Source: Pseudomonadota bacterium (GTDB lineage Bacteria; Pseudomonadota; Gammaproteobacteria; Steroidobacterales; Steroidobacteraceae). From it: DNA of 62,087 bases. How positions within the stretch are numbered: the first letter of the stretch is position 1; the number at the start of each line of letters is the position of its first letter. Positions 55,390 to 62,087 of this stretch are shown in pieces. The notes under the pieces were generated by a model, which was not told the origin of the DNA, did not search any database, and saw only the letters and a list, made by a program, of their open reading frames with translations. Where the stretch lies: positions 1 to 62,087 of the forward strand of contig JANXQL010000067.1 of NCBI GenBank assembly GCA_025356815.1, read 5' to 3'. Made by a program: the position numbers and the translations under genes.

Positions 55390-55902
55390 ATGAGTCGCTA
55401 CGTCGTCTTCTCGCACGGCAAGGAGTCCGGTCCCTGGGGGGCCAAGATATCCGCGCTTGCCGAGATCGCCCAGGCCGAAGGCTGGCAGGTGGAGTCGGTG
55501 GACTACCGCGGCATCGACGACCCGCAGGAGCGGGTCACGCGCCTGCTGTCGTACTGCCGCGAGTTCCAGGGACGGCTGGTGCTGGTGGGGTCGAGCATGG
55601 GTGGGCATGTCTGCACTGCCGGTTCGCGCCTGCTGCGAGCGGCCGGGCTGTTCCTGATGGCGCCGGCGTTCTACATGCCCGGTTACGAGGAGCACACGCC
55701 GATCCCGCCGGACTGCCCCATCAGTATCGTGCACGGCTGGCGCGACGACGTCGTGCCGGTCGACAACAGCATCCGCTTCGCGCGCCAGTACAACGCCTCG
55801 CTGCACGTGCTGGACACCGACCATCGCATGCAGGACCGGGTGCGGGAGATCGGCGCGCTGTTCGAGTATTTCCTGATCACGCTCGACAAGTTCGGCGGCT
55901 AG
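55390..55902 (+). CDS. Small alpha/beta hydrolase
   Basis: 170 residues. The nucleophile elbow GSSMGG, then IPPDCPISIVHGWRDDVVP with the acidic residue and DTDHRM with the catalytic His match esterase/hydrolases of the YqiA-like type. The start ATG at 55390 gives MSRYVVFSHGKESGPWGAK. No signal peptide. Substrate unknown. It lies 31 bp after the ATL gene. Confidence 0.87.
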   Translation: MSRYVVFSHGKESGPWGAKISALAEIAQAEGWQVESVDYRGIDDPQERVTRLLSYCREFQGRLVLVGSSMGGHVCTAGSRLLRAAGLFLMAPAFYMPGYEEHTPIPPDCPISIVHGWRDDVVPVDNSIRFARQYNASLHVLDTDHRMQDRVREIGALFEYFLITLDKFGG

Positions 55903-55926
55903 CGGGCGGCCCGCCAGGGGTTTTGC

Positions 55927-56154
55927 ATGCCTAGACTCAATCCTTGCCCCATCCTGCTGCTGGCGATACTGGCGTCCTGCAGCAGCCCGCCGCCACCGGA
56001 CCCGAAGCCGGTGCCGACGGTGTTCGACGACATCGTCAGCAAGAAGCAGACGCTGCCGGCCGCCGTCGAGAAGGCGCAGCAGGAGCACATGCAGGCGCTG
56101 CGCGAGCAGGACGCGGCCGCCAACGGAGAGCCGGCAGGCAACCCGCCGCGCTGA
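55927..56154 (+). CDS. Small lipoprotein
   Basis: 75 residues. Signal with lipobox (LLLAILASC), then a proline-rich stretch (SSPPPPDPKPVPT) and a charged helix ending AANGEPAGNPPR. No known family. Attached by the cysteine to a membrane. The GIY-YIG gene follows after 2 bp. Confidence 0.65.
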   Translation: MPRLNPCPILLLAILASCSSPPPPDPKPVPTVFDDIVSKKQTLPAAVEKAQQEHMQALREQDAAANGEPAGNPPR

Positions 56155-56156
56155 CC

Positions 56157-56426
56157 ATGCCCGACTGGATGGTCTACATCGTGGAGAGCGATCGTGGCGC
56201 TCTCTACACCGGCATCACGACCTCGGTGGAAAGGCGACTGGCCGAGCACGAGGGCCGGGGCGGGCGTGGCGCGCGCTTCTTCCGCTTCGGTCGGCCGCGC
56301 CGCCTGCTGTACGTGGAGGCAGTGGCCGATCGCGGCGTTGCGTTGCGGCGCGAGGCGCAGATCAAGCGGCTCGACCGGCCTGCGAAGCTCGCGCTGATCG
56401 CCGCGCGCGCGGCGGTGGTGCCGTGA
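56157..56426 (+). CDS. GIY-YIG nuclease-superfamily protein (UPF0213/YhbQ-like)
   Basis: 89 residues, one GIY-YIG domain: WMVYIVESDRGALYTGITTSVERRLAEHE has the GIY-YIG strands and the conserved Arg (Arg27/28). The last part REAQIKRLDRPAKLALI fits the YhbQ group. Small uncharacterised nuclease-like proteins. Its stop overlaps the plsB start by 4 bp (GTGA). Confidence 0.88.
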   Translation: MPDWMVYIVESDRGALYTGITTSVERRLAEHEGRGGRGARFFRFGRPRRLLYVEAVADRGVALRREAQIKRLDRPAKLALIAARAAVVP

Positions 56427-58879
56427 TCCGCCTGTTCGGCCTCGACCGCACGCTGCTGTGGCTGCTGGCGCAGCTGATGTCGCCGTGGGTGCGCCCGAAG
56501 GCGCTGCCGGTCGATGAAGCCGAGCGTCTGCGCGGCCGCGGGCGGCGGCTGTTGTACGTGTTCGAGCGCCAGTCGCTGACCGACCTGATCGCGGTCGCGC
56601 TGGTCTGCCGCCAGCTCGGCCTGCCGTCGCCGCTACGGCGTTTCGTGCTGGGTGCGGCGCGGGAGCCGCGCGCCGCGCTGTTCCTCGAGCGGCGCCGCGG
56701 CTGGATCCGCAAGCGGCCCGACCGACGCGTGCCGGCGCGCCTGGTGCGTGTGTTCAGCACGGCCTTCAGCGCGGGCGACTCGGCGGTCGACCTCGTGCCG
56801 GTGTCCGTATTCTGGGGCCGCTCGCCACGCATCGAGAGCTCCTGGCTGCGGCTGATGTTCAGCGAGGACTGGACGTTGGCAGGGCCGTTCCGCCGGCTGC
56901 TGTCCACGCTCGTCAACGGTCGGCGTACGCTGGTGCGCTTCGGCGAGCCGTCGGCGATCGACGAGTTCGCCGTGGCTGACGTCGAGGCTGCCCGTGCCGC
57001 ACGCCGCGCAGTGCGGCTGATGCGCGTGGAATTTCGCACCTCGCGCGCCGCGGTGCTGGGCCCTGATCTCTCCCACCGGCGGACCGTGATCGCCGAGGTG
57101 CTGCGCAAGCGCGCGGTGCGCGCCGCCGTCGCCGCCGAGACTCGCGAGCGCAACCTGACCCGGCGCGAGGCGCTCGGCGTCGCCCGTCGCTATGCCTACG
57201 AGATCGCAGCGGACTACTCGCCGCGCTTCGTGGCCTTTGGCGCCGGCATGCTCACCCGCGTCTGGAACCGGCTGTACGACGGCGTCGTGGTGCTGCACGG
57301 CGAGCGCCTGGAACTCGCCTCCGGGGGCGCCCAGGTTGTGTACGTGCCGTGCCACCGCAGCCACATGGACTACCTGCTGTTGTCCTACGTGGTCTACGAG
57401 CGCGGCTTCGCCGCGCCACACATCGCGGCGGGCATCAACCTGAACCTGCCGATCATCGGTCGCTACCTGCGCAAGGGCGGTGCGTTCTTCCTCCGCCGCA
57501 GCTTCAAGGGCAACCCGCTCTATCCGACCGTGTTCATGACCTACCTGAGCGTCATGATGCAGCGCGGGCACCCGATCGAGTACTTCATCGAGGGCGGCCG
57601 CAGCCGTACCGGCCGTCTGCTGTCGCCAAAGACCGGGATGCTGGCGATGACGCTGCGCAGCTTCCTGACCGATCCGTCGCGGCCGGTCGTGTTCGTGCCG
57701 GTGTACTTCGGCTACGAACGCCTGGTCGAGGCGAGCACCTACGTCGGCGAGTTGTCCGGCCGCCCGAAAGAGAAGGAGACCGTCGCCGGCCTGCTGCGCG
57801 GCCTGAAGGTGCTGCGCGAGCGCTTCGGCCGTGTCTACGTGAGCTTCGGCGAGCCGCTGCCGCTGGCGGAACACCTCGACGCGCATGCTCCCGGCTGGCG
57901 GGCCGATGGCCGTACCACCCGGCCGACCTGGCTGCCGGGCGCGGTCGACACGCTCGCCCTGACGATCCAGCGGCGCACCAACGCCGCGGCCGCACTCACG
58001 CCGACGGCCCTCATCAGCCTTGCGCTGCTGGCGACGCCACGCCAGTCGATGCCCGAGTCCGACCTCGTGCGCCAGCTGGAGCTGTACCGGCGCCTGGCCG
58101 AGCATGCCCCCTACGCGCGCGACATCTGGTGCACGCCGTTGGCCGGCGAGGCGATGATCGCGCACGGCCGCGAACTGGGCATGATCGAGACCGTGCCGCA
58201 CGCCCTCGGGGCGGTGGTGCGTTTCCTCGGCGACCACGCGATCCTGTCGGCTTACTACCGCAACAACATCCTGCACGCCTACGCGCTGCCGTCACTGATC
58301 GCCTGCGCGTTCCTGAACAATTCCGCGATCCGCGCCGAGGACGTCCATCGCCTCGCATGGAGAATCTATCCGTACATCGCGCAGGAACTGTTCCTGCGCT
58401 GGCCGGAGGCGGCGCTGCCGGCCGCTGTCGACGGCGTTCTGGACACGTTTGCGAAGCTCGGGCTGCTCGAGCCCAGTGCCGACCGCAGCCTCTGGCGCCG
58501 GCCCCCGACCGGCTCCACCGAGGCCGTGCAGCTGTCGCTGCTGGCGCATGCCACCCTCGAGGTGATCGAGCGCTACTACCTGGCGATCGCGCTGCTGCTG
58601 CGGGCCGGCCCCGACACGATTTCGCAGGACGCGCTGGAGAGCCGCTGCCACCTGATGGCCAGCCGCATGGCGCTGCTGTACGAGCTGCGATCACCGGAGT
58701 TCTTCGATCGGGCGCTGTTCCGCCAGTTCCTCGACCTGCTGCGCACGCGCGAGGTGATCCACACCCGCCCCGGCGGCCTGCTCGGATACGATCAGGCGTT
58801 GCTGGATGTCGCCGCCGACGCCCAACTGGTGCTGTCCGAGCAGATCCGCCACAGCATCCTGCAGGTGACGCACGGCTGA
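56423..58879 (+). CDS. plsB: Glycerol-3-phosphate O-acyltransferase PlsB
   Basis: 818 residues from a GTG overlapping the previous stop. The acyltransferase block is H311-RSHMD316 (HX4D), then GGAFFLRRSFKGN, IEYFIEGGRSRTGRLLSPKTGM and VFVPVYFGYERLVE, in the PlsB order. It acylates position 1 of glycerol-3-phosphate at the inner membrane in phospholipid synthesis. The long C-terminal helical region is normal for gammaproteobacterial PlsB. Confidence 0.96.
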   Translation: MIRLFGLDRTLLWLLAQLMSPWVRPKALPVDEAERLRGRGRRLLYVFERQSLTDLIAVALVCRQLGLPSPLRRFVLGAAREPRAALFLERRRGWIRKRPDRRVPARLVRVFSTAFSAGDSAVDLVPVSVFWGRSPRIESSWLRLMFSEDWTLAGPFRRLLSTLVNGRRTLVRFGEPSAIDEFAVADVEAARAARRAVRLMRVEFRTSRAAVLGPDLSHRRTVIAEVLRKRAVRAAVAAETRERNLTRREALGVARRYAYEIAADYSPRFVAFGAGMLTRVWNRLYDGVVVLHGERLELASGGAQVVYVPCHRSHMDYLLLSYVVYERGFAAPHIAAGINLNLPIIGRYLRKGGAFFLRRSFKGNPLYPTVFMTYLSVMMQRGHPIEYFIEGGRSRTGRLLSPKTGMLAMTLRSFLTDPSRPVVFVPVYFGYERLVEASTYVGELSGRPKEKETVAGLLRGLKVLRERFGRVYVSFGEPLPLAEHLDAHAPGWRADGRTTRPTWLPGAVDTLALTIQRRTNAAAALTPTALISLALLATPRQSMPESDLVRQLELYRRLAEHAPYARDIWCTPLAGEAMIAHGRELGMIETVPHALGAVVRFLGDHAILSAYYRNNILHAYALPSLIACAFLNNSAIRAEDVHRLAWRIYPYIAQELFLRWPEAALPAAVDGVLDTFAKLGLLEPSADRSLWRRPPTGSTEAVQLSLLAHATLEVIERYYLAIALLLRAGPDTISQDALESRCHLMASRMALLYELRSPEFFDRALFRQFLDLLRTREVIHTRPGGLLGYDQALLDVAADAQLVLSEQIRHSILQVTHG

Positions 58880-58888
58880 GCGCGCCTG

Positions 58889-58899
58889 TTGCAGTGCAA
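58889..58899. promoter_or_regulatory. Perfect TTGCANTGCAA palindrome before the DUF1302 gene
   Basis: TTGCAGTGCAA is the perfect form of the palindrome found at the phasin promoter and, with one mismatch, at phaR. It lies 10 bp after the plsB stop and 218 bp before the DUF1302 start. The 237 bp between the two genes contain no gene, and a clear promoter was not identified. Confidence 0.4.
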
Positions 58900-59116
58900 G
58901 AAGCAGTCGAGCCTCGGTTTCACGATGCGCCCCCGGCCATTGTCCCGGCTATACTTCCCGCCCGCGGCCGCAATGTTCGGTCGCAGGTTCGGTAATAACG
59001 CAACAGGCGTCTACCGCGCCCACGGTCCGGATCGGCGCGCCTGTCGCCCGGTTCCGCCCGCGGGCCGCCGAGGACGCGGCCGCCAGGCGGCCTTTGGCAA
59101 GCCACGGGGAGCGAGA

Positions 59117-61222
59117 ATGAATACTCAATCGGCGAGCCCGCAGCGGACCCTCCGCCGCGCTGTACAGGCAACGATGGCGGTCACCGCGCTCGGGGCCGCC
59201 TGCGCGGCCGGTGCGTTCGACTTCCAGAGCGCGGACGGTGCGGTCACCGGCAACTGGGATACCACCGTCTCCTTTGGCGAGGCGTGGCGACTGAAGAACC
59301 CCGACCCCGCATTGATCGGGACGGGCGAGGGCGGCACCGGGCGTTCACCGAACATCGATAACGGCGACCTGAACTACAAGAAGGGCGATGCCTTCAGCCA
59401 GGCGTTCAAGCTCACCACCGAGTTCTCGCTCAAGTGGCGCAACTACGGCGTCTTCACGCGCGCCTCGGCGCTGTATGACCGCGTCGTGGCGGACGGCTCG
59501 ACGCTGCGCACGCCGCTGACCAACGAAGCGAAGGACCTGGCCGGTTCCTATGTGCGCCTGCTCGACGCGTTCGCCTATGGCAAGTGGAAGCTCGGCGAAG
59601 GCCACCCGCTCGAGATCCGCGCCGGCAAGCAGATCGTCAATTGGGGCGAGAGCACGTTCATCCAGGGCGGCCTCACGCAGGTCAATCCGGTCGACGTCTC
59701 GGCGCTGCGCGTGCCTGGGTCAGAACTCAAGGAAGGCTACCTGCCGCAGTCGATGATCCGGGCGACCCTCGGCACCACGGCGCATACCTCTCTCGAGGCG
59801 TTCTACCTGCTCCAGTGGAAGCGTACCGAGCCGGAACCGGAAGGCAGCTACTTCTCGGCCAACGACTACGTGTCGGCCGGCGGACGCAACGTGTTCCTCG
59901 GCTTTGGCGCCTACGCCGACCAGGGCACCGATTTCCGCTCGCTGGGTGGGCCGTTCATCGCCAACTTCCAGGGTGTGCCGCAAGGCCCGCGCATCGATCC
60001 CAAGAGCAGCGGCCAGTACGGTGTCGCGTTCCGCTGGTCGCTGCCCGAGCTTGGCAGCGGCACGGAACTCGGCTTCTACTTCATGAATTACTCCAGCCGC
60101 CTGCCGATGATCAGTGGCCGCGCCGGCACGCAGGTCGGCATCGGCAACGCCGCGGGCACGGCAACCGCGATGGCGGCGACGGCGCAGGCGCTGGTCGCGG
60201 GCCTGCCACTGCCGGCGGCGATCAACGTCGGCTCGCTGGCTGGCGCCGCGGCCGCGCAGAGCGCCGGCGGCAACATCTCGCTCGCTACGCTGCAGAGCTA
60301 TGCCACGGTCGGTGCGAACACCTACCTCAGCGGCGGCAGCGTCGCGGCCCAGGCGAATGCGTTCGCCACGCACGAGTTTGCGCAGACCGCGAACTACTTC
60401 GTCGAGTACCCGGACAAGCTGCAGACCTTCGCGGTGTCGTTCAATACCGAGCTCGGCACCACCGGCGTCGCGCTGCAGGGCGAACTCGAGTACCGCAAGG
60501 ACACGCCGCTGCAGTTCGACGATGTCGAACTGCTGTTCGCGGCGCTCACGCCGCTCGAACAGGGGCTGTTCCCGCTGACCCATCCCGGCGGCACGTTCCC
60601 GAGCACCTGCATCGCCGGTGCGCCGACGCTCAGTCGCTGCGGCCAGCTGGGTGCGTTCGCGCCCGGCGGGGTGGTGCAGGGCTGGGGTCGCTACGACGTC
60701 TGGCAGCTGCAGACGACGGCGACCAAGGCGTTCCCGCCGATGCTCGGCGCCAACCAGGTCGTGCTGCTGGCGGAGATCGGCGCGACCAGCATCCCCAACC
60801 TGCCCAACAAGACCAGCGGCGGGCCGAACGGGCAGGGCCTGCGCTTCAACGGCCCGGGCACGTCGGTGTCGGGCAACGTCGCGCTCGCCGGGCTGCACTT
60901 CGGCGAGGTCGAACCGCTGAACCGCTTCGCCGACGACTTCTCGTGGGGCTATCGCATCGCGACCCGGCTGGACTACCCGGGCCTGCTCGGGCCCTGGAAT
61001 ATCAGCCCGCGCCTCTCCTGGCAGCACGACGTGAAGGGCACGACACCGGGTCCGGGTGGCAACTTCGTCGAAGGGCGCCACGCGCTGACGCTCGGCGTCA
61101 ACGCGAACCTGCAGAACCGCTGGGAGCTGGACGCCAGCTTCACCAGCTACGGCGGTGCCGGTCGATACAACGAACTGATCGACCGCGATTTCGTCGCGGC
61201 CACGATCAAGTACTCGTTCTGA
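59117..61222 (+). CDS. DUF1302 outer-membrane protein
   Basis: 701 residues from the ATG at 59117 (GGGGAGCGAG upstream). A signal peptide (AVTALGAACAAGA) is followed by DFQSADGAVTGNWDTTVSFG and beta-rich repeats. The C-terminal strand ends in tyrosine-serine-phenylalanine (IKYSF), as in outer-membrane beta-barrels. DUF1302 proteins are usually found with DUF1329 proteins and RND-type exporters, and this one is followed by a DUF1329 gene. A role in uptake or export of hydrophobic compounds is often assumed but unproven. Confidence 0.9.
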   Translation: MNTQSASPQRTLRRAVQATMAVTALGAACAAGAFDFQSADGAVTGNWDTTVSFGEAWRLKNPDPALIGTGEGGTGRSPNIDNGDLNYKKGDAFSQAFKLTTEFSLKWRNYGVFTRASALYDRVVADGSTLRTPLTNEAKDLAGSYVRLLDAFAYGKWKLGEGHPLEIRAGKQIVNWGESTFIQGGLTQVNPVDVSALRVPGSELKEGYLPQSMIRATLGTTAHTSLEAFYLLQWKRTEPEPEGSYFSANDYVSAGGRNVFLGFGAYADQGTDFRSLGGPFIANFQGVPQGPRIDPKSSGQYGVAFRWSLPELGSGTELGFYFMNYSSRLPMISGRAGTQVGIGNAAGTATAMAATAQALVAGLPLPAAINVGSLAGAAAAQSAGGNISLATLQSYATVGANTYLSGGSVAAQANAFATHEFAQTANYFVEYPDKLQTFAVSFNTELGTTGVALQGELEYRKDTPLQFDDVELLFAALTPLEQGLFPLTHPGGTFPSTCIAGAPTLSRCGQLGAFAPGGVVQGWGRYDVWQLQTTATKAFPPMLGANQVVLLAEIGATSIPNLPNKTSGGPNGQGLRFNGPGTSVSGNVALAGLHFGEVEPLNRFADDFSWGYRIATRLDYPGLLGPWNISPRLSWQHDVKGTTPGPGGNFVEGRHALTLGVNANLQNRWELDASFTSYGGAGRYNELIDRDFVAATIKYSF

Positions 61223-61233
61223 GGGGAACGCAC

Positions 61234-62087
61234 ATGCAGCTCACAAGATTCGCAGCAATCGCGGCGCTCACGCTCGCGCTGTCGCCGATCGGCCCCGCCC
61301 GGGCCGCGGTCACCGCGCAGGAGGCGGCCCGCCTGGGTGCCGACCTCACGCCGCTCGGTGGCGAGAAGGCCGGCAACGCCGCCGGCACGATTCCGGCGTG
61401 GGATGGCGGCCTCTTGTCGCCAGCCAAGGCCGGCTTCCCGGCCTTCGCCTCGCCGGGGCGCGCGCCGGATCCGTTCCCGGGCGACAAGCCGCTGTACAAG
61501 ATCACCGCCGCGAACATGACGCAGTACGCCGACCGCCTGACCGAAGGTGACAAGGCCCTGCTGCGCCAGTACAAGGACACGTTCTTCATGAACGTGTACC
61601 CGACGCGGCGCACCGCGGCGTCGCCGCAGCGGATCTACGACGCGACCAAGCGGGTCGCGACGACCGCCCAGCTCGCACCGGGGGGCAACGGAGTCACAGG
61701 GGCCGCGGAGGGCATTCCGTTCCCGATTCCGAAGTCCGGCCTCGAGGCATTCTGGAACCACGTGCTGCGCTATCGTGCCGACATCGCCTCGCGCGAGATC
61801 GGCCAGGCGGCCGTGACGCAGTCCGGTTCGTTCAACATGGTCAAGTTCCACGACGAGTTCTACGTCGCCTACTCGATGCCGAACGCGAAGGAAGCGGACC
61901 TCAAGAACGTCATCCTGTACTTCATCCAGGAGACCGTTGCGCCCGCGCGCGTCGCCGGCGAGATCCTGCTGGTGCACGAGACGCTCGACCAGTCCAAGGA
62001 GAACCGCCGCGCCTGGGTTTACAACCCCGGCCAGCGCCGCGTGCGCCGTGCGCCGAACGTTGCCTACGACAATCCGGGCACGAACAC
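61234..62087 (+). CDS. DUF1329 protein (partial, runs off the window)
   Basis: At least 284 residues. A signal peptide (ALTLALSPIGPARA) and the N-terminal signature LGADLTPLGGEKAGNAAGTIPAWDGG identify DUF1329. Later segments GLEAFWNHVLRYR and KENRRAWVYNPGQRRVRRAPNVAYDNPG also fit. The fold is LolB-like, with lipid or hydrophobic-ligand binding expected, and the protein acts in the periplasm with the DUF1302 partner. It starts 11 bp after DUF1302. The 3' end lies outside the window. Confidence 0.93.
   Translation, partial: MQLTRFAAIAALTLALSPIGPARAAVTAQEAARLGADLTPLGGEKAGNAAGTIPAWDGGLLSPAKAGFPAFASPGRAPDPFPGDKPLYKITAANMTQYADRLTEGDKALLRQYKDTFFMNVYPTRRTAASPQRIYDATKRVATTAQLAPGGNGVTGAAEGIPFPIPKSGLEAFWNHVLRYRADIASREIGQAAVTQSGSFNMVKFHDEFYVAYSMPNAKEADLKNVILYFIQETVAPARVAGEILLVHETLDQSKENRRAWVYNPGQRRVRRAPNVAYDNPGTN

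Overview
The window is a gene-dense, high-GC (roughly 68-70%) chromosomal segment of a Gram-negative bacterium. PlsB, GreB, TtcA, a class III PHA synthase (PhaE/PhaC), homospermidine synthase and a DUF1302/DUF1329 pair suggest a gammaproteobacterium, perhaps near Nevskiales, Steroidobacterales or Xanthomonadales. That placement is inferred from gene content only. No rRNA, tRNA, CRISPR array or transposase gene was seen.

Layout. 1-9.0 kb is a glycogen and alpha-glucan locus: glgB (reverse, apparently frameshifted), glgC, malQ, a LEA-type lipoprotein and glgA (reverse). It is interrupted by a Fic-family gene bracketed by two 98-bp inverted repeats. 9.1-13.0 kb holds a secreted M14-type zinc peptidase, a membrane protein and a cupin. 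13.1-16.5 kb is a polyhydroxyalkanoate locus: phaR and phasin on the reverse strand, phaE, phaC and a MaoC-like hydratase forward. TTGCANTGCAA-type palindromes mark its control regions. 16.7-23.6 kb is one tightly packed forward run: M32 carboxypeptidase, ttcA, ADP-ribosylglycohydrolase homologue, zinc metallopeptidase, ATP-grasp ligase, apt and MOSC, most with overlapping or touching ends. 23.6-27.6 kb has mainly reverse housekeeping genes (GST, GDPD, NUDIX, AhpD-like) and a textbook CRP-type site. 27.7-34.5 kb has a UvrD-like helicase, a Tat-type flavoprotein, an amidohydrolase and a lipoprotein methyltransferase.

34.5-36.5 kb is a less typical patch with a chromosomal ccdAB toxin-antitoxin pair and a glycine-rich RNA-binding protein. 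36.5-41.3 kb holds polyamine genes (speA, hss) around a 3-mercaptopyruvate sulfurtransferase and a broken GST. 41.3-46.3 kb has greB, a small conserved-looking ORF with a strong terminator, a methyltransferase, a LemA/TPM module and an L,D-transpeptidase. At 46.35 kb a three-repeat Pho box precedes a GT4 glycosyltransferase. It is followed by an orphan contractile-tail-sheath homologue, a fused 5-oxoprolinase/hydantoinase, a cyclic-nucleotide-domain patatin, an alkyltransferase-like protein and small genes leading to plsB. The window ends in a DUF1302/DUF1329 pair, the second gene cut by the edge.

Carbon and energy storage is the main theme: glycogen synthesis (GlgC, GlgA, GlgB, MalQ) and PHA synthesis (PhaE/C, phasin, PhaR, enoyl-CoA hydratase-like) lie within 16 kb. 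The points most worth a second look are the inverted-repeat-flanked Fic gene, the isolated tail-sheath homologue, the glycohydrolase/metallopeptidase/ATP-grasp module, the Pho box before the glycosyltransferase, and the shared palindromes at phaR, phasin and the DUF1302 gene.
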